A DNA stretch of 64,000 nt from DATFRY01 sp035489015 (GCA_035489015.1 DATHKR010000083.1:1-64000), one strand, 5' to 3'. Counted from the stretch's first letter, positions 29,598 to 38,630 are shown. A program made the numbers and translations. The notes: generated by a model not told the origin, from the letters alone.

Positions 29598-30643
29598 TGA
29601 GCCCGCTCGCGACCCCGGCACCGACCATCACGAGGACGAGGACCACGACCATGACCCTGACCATCACCCAGACCAGCGGCGCCACCCGCGCCCTCGCCGC
29701 GCTGCTCCTGGCCCTCGCGGCCGGCGCGTGCGGATCGTCCGGCAGCGGCGGAGACGACGGCGACTCCAGCCCCGACGGCGAGGCGCTCGACATCGAGGTG
29801 GCCGACCCGATCGACGGGCTGCGCGCGACCACGTCGGTGGACGGGGAGCGGGTGACCATCGAGGCGCGCGTGGTCCCCGGCCAGCGCCGCGCCGACGAGC
29901 CGGGCGCCGGCGACATGCTCGGCGCGCGGGTCACCGGCGACGACGGCACCGTCTACGCCGACTGGCAGGTCGGCATCGTCAGCGACCGGGTGACCGGCGC
30001 GATCGGCGGCCTCGACATCGCCGCGCCGGACGCCGGCCAGGACTGGGCCGGGATGGCCGCCTCGCCGGTCGCGCGGGTGCTGGGCGAGGTGTCCAGCCGG
30101 GCCGGCGCCGCGCTCACCGCCGGCGACATGCCGCAGGTCGAGCTCGAGCTGTTCACCGTGGCCGACATGGGCCCGTACCTGGCCTCGCTGCCTACCATCG
30201 TCGGCGGGCTCGACGCGGTGTGCGGCGACGGCCAGTGCTCGGTGGACGAGACCGACGCCAATTGCCCGGAGGACTGCGGCTGCGCGGCCGAGGAGGCGTG
30301 CGGCGGGGTGGCCCCGTTCGGCTGCTACTGCGGCGACGACTGCGCCGAGAACGGCGACTGCTGCGTCGATGCCTGTCAGACGTGCGGGGCCGGCTGTCCG
30401 CCGTGCGGCGACGCGATCCCGTGCGACGGGTCGTGCACCAACGTGGCCAACGTCTGCAACGGGCGCTCCGAGTGCCCGTCCGGCGAGGACGAGGCGCGCT
30501 GCGGCGACGGCTCGTGCCGGGCCGGCCAGCTGGCCTGCGACGACGGCCGCTGCCTCGAGTTCTATCAGTTCTGCGACGGGACCAGCGACTGCGCCGGCGG
30601 CGAGGACGAGCTGTGCGAGTGCGCGTTCTGCGATCCGGGCTGA
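29597..30643 (+). CDS. cysteine-rich lipoprotein with somatomedin-B-like and LDLa-like modules
   Basis: 348 residues from ATG 29597 (TGATG overlap). ATG 29651 would give a more compact signal peptide and is a good alternative. Lipobox LALAAGAC. Residues 45-205 form an uncharacterised domain. The last ~135 residues are Cys-rich: CGDGQCSVDETDANCPEDC, then FGCYCGDDCAENGDCCVDAC (somatomedin-B-like), then two LDL-receptor-class-A-like units (CNGRSECPSGEDEARC; FCDGTSDCAGGEDELC). The first part recurs at the C-terminus of the subtilisin-like protease at 45249-46826. It probably acts at the cell surface in binding; co-transcribed with the trypsin-like gene. Confidence 0.82.
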   Translation: MSPLATPAPTITRTRTTTMTLTITQTSGATRALAALLLALAAGACGSSGSGGDDGDSSPDGEALDIEVADPIDGLRATTSVDGERVTIEARVVPGQRRADEPGAGDMLGARVTGDDGTVYADWQVGIVSDRVTGAIGGLDIAAPDAGQDWAGMAASPVARVLGEVSSRAGAALTAGDMPQVELELFTVADMGPYLASLPTIVGGLDAVCGDGQCSVDETDANCPEDCGCAAEEACGGVAPFGCYCGDDCAENGDCCVDACQTCGAGCPPCGDAIPCDGSCTNVANVCNGRSECPSGEDEARCGDGSCRAGQLACDDGRCLEFYQFCDGTSDCAGGEDELCECAFCDPG

Positions 30644-30663
30644 TCCGGGCCGCGTCCCATCCC

Positions 30664-30772
30664 CTGTTACAGCCCTGGAACGTTGCAGATGCTGTTGCGA
30701 CACCAGCCCGGCAGATCGGCCGGGCACGCCCTCCCTGCACTTGCGACCCGCCGTCGACGGCGCGCGCCTTGC
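30664..30772 (+). promoter_or_regulatory. sigma54-type promoter with tandem upstream elements, before the Tad locus
   Basis: Core GG at 30759-30760 and GC at 30771-30772 (GGCGCGCGCCTTGC). Upstream blocks: CTGTTACAGCCCTG at 30664, CTGTTGCGACACC at 30692 and GCACTTG at 30737. These are the same elements and spacings as at 28719-28827. Predicted start near 30784, 4 nt before the pilin ATG. Confidence 0.68.
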
Positions 30773-30787
30773 TCTTACGCCAGCACC

Positions 30788-30952
30788 ATGAAGTCGATGG
30801 TCCGCGATGAGCACGGGGCGATCTACGTCGAGTACCTGTCGCTACTGACCCTCGTCACCCTGGCTGGTGCGGCCGCGGCTCTCGCCCTCGGGCTGCCGCT
30901 CCTGCGCCTGTTTCGCTACGCCGAGCTGCTCATCGTGTTGCCGATCCCCTGA
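30788..30952 (+). CDS. short Flp-like pilin/pseudopilin
   Basis: 54 residues. The sequence EHGAIYVEYLSLLTLVTLAG follows the Flp prepilin pattern (Gly cleavage site, Glu at +5, Tyr at +6, hydrophobic core). A second Flp-like protein follows 14 nt later, so this may be a pseudopilin or second pilin subunit of the Tad pilus, processed by the TadV-type peptidase encoded two genes downstream. It is the first gene of the locus behind the sigma54-type promoter. Confidence 0.75.
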   Translation: MKSMVRDEHGAIYVEYLSLLTLVTLAGAAAALALGLPLLRLFRYAELLIVLPIP

Positions 30953-30966
30953 CCGGAGGAAGTTTC

Positions 30967-31182
30967 ATGTCTACGAAGATCGCGAACCGTCGGAAGAGAA
31001 CCAAGCGAAGGCTCCTGGGCGACATCCGGGGCCTCACCACCGTCGAGTACATCATCATCCTGTGCCTCATCGCCGTGGTCGGCTTCGGGGTGTGGCAGCG
31101 GTTCGGCCGCAAGGTGAGGGACAAGGTCGACGGATCGACCACCCAGGTCGACGGCCTGCCCACCCAGACCGATCAGGACTAG
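30967..31182 (+). CDS. Flp-family pilin
   Basis: 71 residues. A basic leader is followed by RGLTTVEYIIILCLIAVVGF, the classic Flp signature (G-x4-EY), and a short hydrophilic tail. Flp is the major subunit of Tad pili. The RBS GGAGG at 30956-30960 is strong, suiting high expression of a structural subunit. Confidence 0.9.
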   Translation: MSTKIANRRKRTKRRLLGDIRGLTTVEYIIILCLIAVVGFGVWQRFGRKVRDKVDGSTTQVDGLPTQTDQD

Positions 31183-31227
31183 AGCCACCCCAGTCGCCGG
31201 GCCGAGACGAGCGGCCGGAGAGGCACC

Positions 31228-31758
31228 ATGGACCCAACCGCGATCGCACACGGATCCGCGCTGGTCATCGCGGCGATCGCCGCGGTCACCGACTTTCGCC
31301 GCGGCGAGATCCCGAACTGGCTGACTCTCCCGCCCCTGGTGGTGGCGCCGGTCGTCCACGCGATCACCGGCGGTCCGTGGGCCGGGCTCAGCTCGGTCGG
31401 CGCGGCGGTGCTGTGCGGGCTGGTCCCGTACTGGTTGTTCCGGCGCGGCGCGGCCGGTGGCGGCGACGTGAAGCTGTTCGCCGCCATCGGCGCGATCGCC
31501 GGCCTCTCGCTCGGGGTCGAGGCCCAGCTCGCCACCTTCATGGCCGCGGCGGTCATCTCGCTGGGCCGTCTGGCCTGGCGGGGCCGGCTGCTGCGGACCA
31601 TCGCCAACGCGCTGTTCCTCGCCATCAACCCGATCCTGCCGCGCCGCTTCCGGCGCGAGATCGCCCCCGAGCTCATGACCGCGGTCAGGCTGGGCGCGTT
31701 CGCCCTGGCCGGCACCCTCCTGGCGGTGGCCATGCGCCACCCGCTGCCGTGGAGCTGA
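31228..31758 (+). CDS. TadV/CpaA prepilin peptidase
   Basis: 176 residues with ~5-6 membrane helices. Catalytic aspartates in VTDFRRGEIPNW near residue 22 and AGGGDVKLF near 76, the GxGD aspartyl protease motif. It cleaves the leader of Flp pilins and TadE/F pseudopilins at the inner membrane. It lies between the pilin and TadE-like genes, as in many Tad loci. Confidence 0.92.
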   Translation: MDPTAIAHGSALVIAAIAAVTDFRRGEIPNWLTLPPLVVAPVVHAITGGPWAGLSSVGAAVLCGLVPYWLFRRGAAGGGDVKLFAAIGAIAGLSLGVEAQLATFMAAAVISLGRLAWRGRLLRTIANALFLAINPILPRRFRREIAPELMTAVRLGAFALAGTLLAVAMRHPLPWS

Positions 31759-31761
31759 CCG

Positions 31762-32526
31762 ATGGGCCTACGCCATGACCTGCGCGGCGCGGTCTACGTC
31801 GAGTTCCTGCTGGTCTTCATGCCGGTCTTCCTCCTCTTCCTCGCCATCGTCGAGCTCGGGTTCGTGTACGCGGCCCGGCTGGTGGTGCAGCACGCCTCCA
31901 CCCGCGCGGTGCGCGCGGCGGTCGTGGTGCTCGACGACGATCCCGCCCTCTACGGCGGCGCGCCGCGCGGGCGAGTCGACCTCGGCGGCAGCGCGCCGCA
32001 GCCGTCGCCGCTGGACGCCTTCATGACCGGCGCCGGCCTGGGCAACGGCGGGACCGACGCGGCCGGCGGGGCGCGCTTCCGCGACATCCGCACCGCGGCG
32101 TCGATTCCTCTCCTGGCGGTGGCGCCGACCGCGACCGCGCTCGAGGGCGGCGAGGACAACGTCGCCGTCGCGATCGGGGACGGCGACGAGCGCGCGATCG
32201 AGGGGGCGCAGCGCTACAACCGGCTGGCGCTGGCGGTCACCTTCCCGCCCGCGCCCGGCTCGAGCTCCACCCGCACCCAGTTCGGCGCCGACGAGCTGGT
32301 CACCGTGCGAGTCACCTACCTGTTCCGCTGCTCGGTCCCGCTGGTGTCGCGGATCATGTGCGACGGCCCGACCGGCGTGGCGGCCAAGCTGACCGCCTCC
32401 GAGCTGGGCCAGATCGCCCCGCTGGCCCTGCCCGGGGCCGACGGCGCGCGCTACCTCATCCTCCGCGGTGAGGCCAGCCTTCGCAACCAGGGGGCCGGCT
32501 ACCTCTACGCGGGGCAGACCCCGTGA
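31762..32526 (+). CDS. TadE-family pseudopilin
   Basis: 254 residues. The N-terminus LRGAVYVEFLLVFMPVFLLF carries the TadE prepilin-like signature and one membrane helix; the rest is a periplasmic domain (RVTYLFRCSVPLVSRIMC near the end). It is expected to help assemble the Tad pilus. The stop overlaps the next GTG start (GTGA). Confidence 0.85.
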   Translation: MGLRHDLRGAVYVEFLLVFMPVFLLFLAIVELGFVYAARLVVQHASTRAVRAAVVVLDDDPALYGGAPRGRVDLGGSAPQPSPLDAFMTGAGLGNGGTDAAGGARFRDIRTAASIPLLAVAPTATALEGGEDNVAVAIGDGDERAIEGAQRYNRLALAVTFPPAPGSSSTRTQFGADELVTVRVTYLFRCSVPLVSRIMCDGPTGVAAKLTASELGQIAPLALPGADGARYLILRGEASLRNQGAGYLYAGQTP

Positions 32527-33626
32527 GCCGCGCTGCTCGACCGTCGGTGGCGCGCGACCAGGGCGGCGCGGTCCTGGTGATGGGCGTGTTCATGGCCGCC
32601 CTCCTGGTCGGCTTCCTCTACTACGTGAAGGGGATCGGCTCGGCGATCGTCTTCCGCGAGCGCATGCAGGACGCCGCCGACGCGGCCGCCTTCGCCGGCG
32701 CCACCGTCCAGGCGCGCGGCATGAACCTCATCGCGCTCATCAACGTGTCGACCGCCGGCGTGCTGGCGGTGGTGACCGCCACCCGGCTGGTCCACGCCTA
32801 CATCGCCCCGTCGGCGATCGCGCTGGCGGTGCTGCAGTTCGCCGGGCAGCGGCCGGGGCTCATCGCGGTGCGCGACGCCGGCGCCGCCCACGACACCCGG
32901 CTGTCGCGCCCGCTGTTCGGCATCCTGCGGGCCGGCAACACGGCGGCCAACGCGGTGGCGACCGCGATCCCGCTGGCGGCGCAGGCCCACGCGATGGCGG
33001 CGGCGACCGGCGCCTATCACCCGGCGGTCCAGGCCGCCTTCCCGTACCCGGCCTTCCGCCGGCTACCGGTCGAGGACTCGACGGTGGACGAGCTCATCGC
33101 GCGCTCGGCGGCGCCGGCGGTGCCGCTCGCGGTCCTGCCGTTCCGCCCGTTCTCGGTCGCGATGGGCTTCATCGCGTCGAACCCGGTCGGCGTGGTCGCG
33201 GCGCTCAAGGCGCGCGAGGTGATGAACCAGATCGATCCGGCCAGCGCGCTCTTCATGGTGCCGCAGCACCTCAGCGACACCGCCGTGCTGGGCAGCGAGC
33301 GGCTGCAGATCCGGGTCGCGGTCGGCGGTCACTTCGACTTCGCGCTGTCCGAGCGCGGGGTGGAGGTGGCGACCCGGGGTCAGAACGAGGCCGCCGACGA
33401 CAACCAGAACGGGCTGGCCGCGCTGGCCAGCGTCTCCCTGGCCCAGGCCGAGTACTACTACGACGGGCCCGACGGGCGCGACCAGTGGCTGTGGAACCAG
33501 CGGTGGAAGGCGCGCCTGCGCCGGGTCCGGGTCGACGGTCCGCAGCCGTGCTCCACGCTGTCGATCGACTGCGGCGCGCTCGACAACCTGTTCCAGCGCG
33601 GCCTCGAGCGGGCGGTGGTGCACTGA
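32523..33626 (+). CDS. TadG-like Flp pilus-assembly protein
   Basis: 367 residues. RDQGGAVLVMGVFMAALLVG followed by a segment with RMQDAADAAAFAGA, the N-terminal Tad-domain signature: one membrane helix, then the AADAAALAGA-like motif. The large periplasmic part is Ala-rich with two later hydrophobic stretches (AYIAPSAIALAVLQFAG). The GTG start overlaps the tadE-like stop. The protein lacks the ~1000-residue VWA-type extension of some TadG proteins. Confidence 0.8.
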   Translation: MSRAARPSVARDQGGAVLVMGVFMAALLVGFLYYVKGIGSAIVFRERMQDAADAAAFAGATVQARGMNLIALINVSTAGVLAVVTATRLVHAYIAPSAIALAVLQFAGQRPGLIAVRDAGAAHDTRLSRPLFGILRAGNTAANAVATAIPLAAQAHAMAAATGAYHPAVQAAFPYPAFRRLPVEDSTVDELIARSAAPAVPLAVLPFRPFSVAMGFIASNPVGVVAALKAREVMNQIDPASALFMVPQHLSDTAVLGSERLQIRVAVGGHFDFALSERGVEVATRGQNEAADDNQNGLAALASVSLAQAEYYYDGPDGRDQWLWNQRWKARLRRVRVDGPQPCSTLSIDCGALDNLFQRGLERAVVH

Positions 33627-34135
33627 TGCGCCGCGGCCGGAGCATGCGCGGCCAGCGCGGGGTGGCGTCGGTGGAGGCGCTGATCCTGGTGCCGTTCTTC
33701 TTCATCGTGTGGGGTTGCGCGTTCTTCATGCACCGCACGCTCGAGAAGAAGATGGTCGTCAACGAGATCGCCCGCACCTGCGCGTGGGAGCAGATGACCG
33801 GCGGGTGCGGCGGGCCGGGCTCGTCGCGCTGCCAGTTCTCGAGCGGGCCGCAGCTGTCCGACGAGCAGCTGGAGGGCAGCCGGGCCGCCATCGTCAACAT
33901 CGAGAATCGCTTCCTCGGCTTCGCGATCGACTTCCGCGGCATGTTCGGCCCCGCGTTCCGCCCGGTGTTCGGCGCCGAGCGTCGGGGCCGGGTGTCGCGA
34001 CCGCGCTCGATCGGCGGCGGCGACATCACGGTCGGCGCGGCGTTCTCGGCCATGTGCAACGAGACTCCGGGCGGGGAGACGGTGGCCAGCGTGGCGACCG
34101 GCGCGTTCTGCCAGCAGACCGGGTGGTGCCCGTGA
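33626..34135 (+). CDS. second TadE/TadF-like pseudopilin
   Basis: 169 residues. The N-terminus RGVASVEALILVPFFFIVWG has the pseudopilin signature with Glu after the cleavage Gly; a periplasmic Cys-containing domain follows (CAWEQMTGGCGG near residue 52, CQQTGWC at the end). It overlaps the upstream stop by one base (TGATG). Predicted to be processed by the TadV-type peptidase and to work in pilus assembly. Confidence 0.8.
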   Translation: MRRGRSMRGQRGVASVEALILVPFFFIVWGCAFFMHRTLEKKMVVNEIARTCAWEQMTGGCGGPGSSRCQFSSGPQLSDEQLEGSRAAIVNIENRFLGFAIDFRGMFGPAFRPVFGAERRGRVSRPRSIGGGDITVGAAFSAMCNETPGGETVASVATGAFCQQTGWCP

Positions 34136-34989
34136 GGCCCGTGATGCGCGCGATGCGCGCGACGCGCGCGCCTGGCCGGCTGGCTCGACTCGCCCCGCCG
34201 GTGGCGCGCCTGTCGCTGTTCGCGCTCGTGGTCGCCGCCGGGCTCCAGCTCCTGGCCGGCAAGCTCGGCCGCGACCAGGTGGACGGCGCGCTCCTCGATC
34301 TCGGCGCCGGGCTGGTCCAGCTGGCCGGTCCCGGTGACGGGCAGGCGCGCGCGCTCGAGCTCAACGGCAGCCGGCTCTACTTCGAGACCACCACCCGCGC
34401 GGCGGAGGTGACCGCGGTGCTCGACGACGCCGAGGCCGGCTGCTCCGGCCGGGCGAGCGGCTTCCAGCGCGCCGGCGACGGCGGCCGCGGCTACGTCGCC
34501 TGCCTGGGCCAGCTCACCTCCGACGAGCTCGCCGCGACCGGCGAGCTGGCGGTGCGGGGCGCGCCCGGCTACCGCTACGTCTACGCCCAGCGGGGCGCGG
34601 AGCGGACCCGGGTGGTCCGCTTCTGGACCGATCGCCCGGTCGACCTCGAGCGGCTGTTCCCGGCGCGCGGCGACGCGCCCGGCCGCGACGCGGTCGGCGT
34701 GCCGCGCCCACCCGGCGCGCGTCGCATCCTGTCGGCCCGCGAGGTCGGCGCGCCCCAGGAGATCACCCTCTACGTCGACCCGCGTGGCGAGTCGGACGAG
34801 CTCGAGCGCTGGTATCGCGGCGAGCTGGCCGGGCTCGGCTGGCAGCCGGTCGCCGCGCCGCCCGACCCGCCGCCACCGGCGAGCGCCGACCGCGTGCTCA
34901 TGGCCCGCCGGGCCGGCGACCTGGCCGCGCTGGTCTTCGCCGGGGACGGCGCCGGCGGCCGCTCGGTCGCCATCCTCACCTCCCTGTAG
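34132..34989 (+). CDS. hypothetical Tad-locus protein with N-terminal membrane anchor
   Basis: 285 residues from GTG 34132 (GTGA overlap); ATG 34144 is an alternative. A hydrophobic segment LSLFALVVAAGLQLLAG near residues 25-42 anchors a periplasmic domain of about 240 residues, which includes QEITLYVDPRGESDELERWY and ends VAILTSL. I do not recognise a family. Its fixed place between TadE-like and CpaB genes implies a role in the Tad apparatus. Confidence 0.75.
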   Translation: MRPVMRAMRATRAPGRLARLAPPVARLSLFALVVAAGLQLLAGKLGRDQVDGALLDLGAGLVQLAGPGDGQARALELNGSRLYFETTTRAAEVTAVLDDAEAGCSGRASGFQRAGDGGRGYVACLGQLTSDELAATGELAVRGAPGYRYVYAQRGAERTRVVRFWTDRPVDLERLFPARGDAPGRDAVGVPRPPGARRILSAREVGAPQEITLYVDPRGESDELERWYRGELAGLGWQPVAAPPDPPPPASADRVLMARRAGDLAALVFAGDGAGGRSVAILTSL

Positions 34990-35018
34990 CCCCCACCCAG
35001 AAAGGGAAGACGTACCGC

Positions 35019-35825
35019 ATGAACCGCAAAGCGCTGCTCGCCGCACTCTTCATGGCGCTCGCCGGCGTGGCGCTGCTCCTGCTCTACAAGGAGCGGCTCG
35101 AGGCGGAGGCGTCCGGCGGGGAGCCGGTCGGCGTGCTCATGGCGGTCGAGGACATCCCGCTCGGGGCGGTTCTGACCGACCAGATGCTGGGCGTGCGCCA
35201 GATCCCCGGGTCGTACGTCGAGTTCCGCCACATCCGCGCGTCCGACGCGGCCCGCGTCATCGGGGTGCGGGTCAGCATGGAGGTGAAGGCCAACGAGTCG
35301 ATCCTGTGGACCGACCTGGCCACCACCAGCGGCGAGCGGCGCGACCTGTCGTCGCTGGTGAAGAGCGGGATGCGCGCCATCACCATCCGCGCCGACGCCA
35401 CCTCCGCCTTTGGCGGGCTGCTCCGGCCCGGCGATCGAGTGGACGCGTTCCTGACCGTCGCCCGCGAGGGGGACGCGAACGGGCGGGTGACGATCCCGCT
35501 CCTGCAGAACGTCATCGTGCTGGCGGTCGGCCAGGACACCGGCGCGCTCGAGGAGGAGCCGTCGCGCAAGGCCGGGCCGGTCAACCAGGTCACCCTCGGG
35601 GTGACCGTGGCGCAGGCCCAGGTGGTCGCGTTCTCGACCGACCGCGGCCGGCTGTCGCTGGTCCTGCGCAACCCGGACGACATCGCGATGCTCGACGGCA
35701 TCCCCGACACCACCGTCGAGAAGATCCTCGACGCGGAGCGGCACGCGCGGCCAGGCGCCGCGCCGCCCCCGGCCAGCCCGTCGGGCGCATCCAGCCCGGG
35801 CGCGGAGGACAAGAATGATCGCTAG
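35019..35825 (+). CDS. CpaB/RcpC Flp pilus-assembly protein with SAF domain
   Basis: 268 residues. One N-terminal membrane helix (LLAALFMALAGVALLLLY), then a SAF domain (VLMAVEDIPLGAVLTDQML) and the RcpC/CpaB C-terminal region (GMRAITIRADATSAFGGLL; PGDRVDAFLTV). CpaB is thought to contact the secretin and peptidoglycan in the periplasm. An RBS-like AAGGGAAG precedes the ATG. It overlaps the secretin gene by 11 nt. Confidence 0.9.
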   Translation: MNRKALLAALFMALAGVALLLLYKERLEAEASGGEPVGVLMAVEDIPLGAVLTDQMLGVRQIPGSYVEFRHIRASDAARVIGVRVSMEVKANESILWTDLATTSGERRDLSSLVKSGMRAITIRADATSAFGGLLRPGDRVDAFLTVAREGDANGRVTIPLLQNVIVLAVGQDTGALEEEPSRKAGPVNQVTLGVTVAQAQVVAFSTDRGRLSLVLRNPDDIAMLDGIPDTTVEKILDAERHARPGAAPPPASPSGASSPGAEDKNDR

Positions 35826-36990
35826 CCGCACCGTCCGGGCTGCCCTGGCCGCGCTCGTGGTCGCGCTGGGCGGAGGCGCGGCCGCCGCGCAGCCGGCCCC
35901 GACCCCGGCGCCGCCGTCGGCGGACACCCGCGACGAGATCAGCCTCGCGGTCGGCGAGCAGACCACCATCGCCGCCGTCGGGGTGAAGAACTACTCCGAG
36001 GGCGTCCCCGGCGTGGTCGACGTGCGCGTTCCCAAGGACGGCTCCGAGTTCGTGATCGTCGCGGTCAAGCCGGGCCGCACCTCGCTCCTGCTCCTGCTCC
36101 AGGACGGAACCAAGCAGCAGTACCGGTTCCGGGTCACCGCGGCCCGGGCCGGCGACGGCGCGGTCTCGCAGGTGGAGAACATCCGGCTCGACTTCTACTT
36201 CGTCGAGCTGTCGGACAACTACAACCACCAGATCGGGGTGGGCTGGCCGTCCGACTTCGGCGGCGGCGGCGTGTTCCGCGCCAACGCGGCGGTCGACCTG
36301 GTCTCCGGCGACGTCATCAGCGCGACCGCGGTGGTCGCCAACCAGCCGCTGCCCCGCCTCGACGTGCTCCAGTCGCGCGGCTGGGTCCGCATCTCGCGCC
36401 AGGCCGCGCTCATCACCGCCAACGGCAACGAGGCGACCTACTCGAGCGGCGGCGAGGTCAACCTGGCGGTGCAGGGCGCGCTGACCGCCGAGATCCGCCG
36501 GATCGAGTTCGGCAGCCTCATCCGGGTCCTGCCCCGCTACGACCGCGAGACCGGGCGGGTCGAGCTGTCGATCGGCGCCGACGTGTCCGACCTGACCGAC
36601 GACCGCGGCAGCGGCATCCCCGGGCGCACGGTGTCCAAGCTGGAGACCCTGGTCAACCTCGAGCTCGGCCAGGGCGTGATGCTGGCCGGCCTCGACGCCC
36701 ACACCGAGGCGTCGACCCGGACCGGGCTGCCGCTGCTGTCGCAGATCCCCGTGCTCGGCTACCTGTTCGGCACCGACGGCAATCGCGAGGAGCAGACCCA
36801 GAACGTCCTGTTCATCGTCCCGACCGTGGTCGACGTGGTCCAGGCGGACGCGCGCGGCCGGATCGGCGAGGCGCTGCGCGTGTTCGAGGAATACGACGGC
36901 GACATCGAGGAGGTCGACTTCATCGGCCAGCCGGCCCGGCCTCGCCCGCGCGCCCGGGCCAGCGCGCGGCGGAGGAGCAGCCGGCGATGA
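35815..36990 (+). CDS. RcpA/CpaC-type Tad secretin
   Basis: 391 residues, compact for a secretin. Signal peptide to about residue 25 (AALVVALGGGAAAAQ), an N-terminal BON-like/pilotin region (VGEQTTIAAVGVKNYSEG), then the secretin domain with VQGALTAEIRRIEFGSLIRV, GVMLAGLDAHTEASTRTG and LPLLSQIPVLGYLFG. It forms the outer-membrane channel of the Tad machine. It ends with an Arg-rich tail that overlaps the ATPase gene. Confidence 0.92.
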   Translation: MIASRTVRAALAALVVALGGGAAAAQPAPTPAPPSADTRDEISLAVGEQTTIAAVGVKNYSEGVPGVVDVRVPKDGSEFVIVAVKPGRTSLLLLLQDGTKQQYRFRVTAARAGDGAVSQVENIRLDFYFVELSDNYNHQIGVGWPSDFGGGGVFRANAAVDLVSGDVISATAVVANQPLPRLDVLQSRGWVRISRQAALITANGNEATYSSGGEVNLAVQGALTAEIRRIEFGSLIRVLPRYDRETGRVELSIGADVSDLTDDRGSGIPGRTVSKLETLVNLELGQGVMLAGLDAHTEASTRTGLPLLSQIPVLGYLFGTDGNREEQTQNVLFIVPTVVDVVQADARGRIGEALRVFEEYDGDIEEVDFIGQPARPRPRARASARRRSSRR

Positions 36991-38630
36991 GCGCCGCCCT
37001 TCGCCGCTCGATCTCGATCGCGCTGCCGGACGGCAGCGTGGTCACCCGCCACGGCGCCGCGGTCATCGGGCGCGATCCCGGCTGCGACGTGGTGCTGGCC
37101 TCGGCCGAGGTGTCGCGCCGCCACGCCGCGGTCGAGGTGACCGGGACCGGCGCGTACCTGACCGACAACTCGGCCAACGGCACGCTGGTCGCCGATCAGC
37201 TGGTCGTGCGCACCACCGTGCCGCTCGAGCCGACCGCCGCGCTGCAGATCGGCCCGTACCGCCTCCTGCTCGAGATCGACGGGGGCGGGCCGCCGCCGGC
37301 CCACTTCTCGCTGGCCGCCCACACCCCGCCACCGGCGGCGCCGCCGTCCGGCGCTCTCCACATCCGGGTGCCGGGCGAGCTGCGCCGGCGCATCCACCGC
37401 GCGCTGCTCGATCACCTCGACCTGGTCAGCCTCGACCGCAAGCGGATGGACGAGCGCCTGCTCCGGCCCAAGGTGCAGAGCGCGCTGCGCCTGATCTGCC
37501 GCGACCTGGCCCCGTCGCTGTCGGACGGCGCGGACCTCGATCAGCTGATCACCGAGATGACCGATGAGGCGCTCGGGCTCGGCCCGCTCGAGCAGCTGCT
37601 GGCCGACGACAGCGTCAGCGAGATCATGGTGGTCACCCCGCAGACCGTGTTCGTCGAGCGCAGCGGCAAGATCGAGCTGACCGACCTGCGCTTCACCGAC
37701 GACGAGGCGGTGCGCGCGGTCATCGAGCGCATCGTCACCCCGCTGGGCCGGCGGATCGACGAGTCCACCCCGCTGGTCGACGCGCGGCTGAAGGACGGCT
37801 CGCGGGTGAACGGGATCATCCGCCCGCTCGCGGTGCGCGGCGCCTGCATCACCATCCGCAAGTTCGCCCGCAAGCCGCTGGTCCTCGACGACCTCATCAT
37901 CCGGGTCACCCTGACCCCGCAGATCGCCCGATTCCTCACCCGCGCGGTGGCGGTGCGCAAGAACATCCTGGTGTCGGGCGGGACCGGCAGCGGCAAGACC
38001 ACGCTGCTCAACGTGCTGTCCTCGGCGATCCCGACCGGCGAGCGCATCGTCACCATCGAGGACGCCGCCGAGCTGCGCCTGCCGCAGATCCACGTGGTCT
38101 CGCTCGAGGCCCGCCCGCAGAACCTTGAGGGCAAGGGCGAGGTCACCATCCGCGACCTGGTCAAGAACGCGCTCCGCATGCGGCCGGACCGGATCATCGT
38201 CGGCGAGTGCCGCGGCGCCGAGGCGCTCGACATGATGCAGGCGATGAACACCGGCCACGAGGGCTCGATGACGACCCTCCACGCCAACAACCCGCGCGAG
38301 GCGCTGGCCCGGCTCGAGACGCTCTGCCTGATGGCCGGGCTGGCCCTGCCGTCGCGGGCGGTGCGCGAGCAGATCGCCCAGAGCATCCACCTGGTGGTGC
38401 ACCAGGCCCGCCTGTCCGACGGCACCCGCCGGATCACCAGCGTGTCGGAGGTCGCCGGGCTCGACCAGAATGGCGAGCTGCGCATCCGCGAGATCTTCGG
38501 CTTCGTGCGGACCGGCACCCACGAGAGCGGTGAGGTGCTGGGCGAGTTCCGCATGACCGGCTACCTGCCGTCGTTCCTCGACGAGTTCCTGACCCACGGC
38601 CTCATCGAGGGGGAGGGGGACGTCCTTTGA
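36987..38630 (+). CDS. TadA/CpaF secretion ATPase with N-terminal FHA domain
   Basis: 547 residues. Residues 1-95 are a complete FHA phosphothreonine-binding domain (VIGRDPGC, VSRRHAAVEV, NSANGTLV). From about 130 to the end is a CpaF/TadA ATPase: Walker A GGTGSGKTT near 331, Asp box TIEDAAELRLPQ, Walker B and His box (DRIIVGECRGAEALD; GSMTTLHANN). It powers pilus assembly at the inner membrane. An FHA fused to TadA suggests control by the Ser/Thr kinases that this genome encodes. A second TadA lies five genes downstream. Confidence 0.93.
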   Translation: MSAALRRSISIALPDGSVVTRHGAAVIGRDPGCDVVLASAEVSRRHAAVEVTGTGAYLTDNSANGTLVADQLVVRTTVPLEPTAALQIGPYRLLLEIDGGGPPPAHFSLAAHTPPPAAPPSGALHIRVPGELRRRIHRALLDHLDLVSLDRKRMDERLLRPKVQSALRLICRDLAPSLSDGADLDQLITEMTDEALGLGPLEQLLADDSVSEIMVVTPQTVFVERSGKIELTDLRFTDDEAVRAVIERIVTPLGRRIDESTPLVDARLKDGSRVNGIIRPLAVRGACITIRKFARKPLVLDDLIIRVTLTPQIARFLTRAVAVRKNILVSGGTGSGKTTLLNVLSSAIPTGERIVTIEDAAELRLPQIHVVSLEARPQNLEGKGEVTIRDLVKNALRMRPDRIIVGECRGAEALDMMQAMNTGHEGSMTTLHANNPREALARLETLCLMAGLALPSRAVREQIAQSIHLVVHQARLSDGTRRITSVSEVAGLDQNGELRIREIFGFVRTGTHESGEVLGEFRMTGYLPSFLDEFLTHGLIEGEGDVL

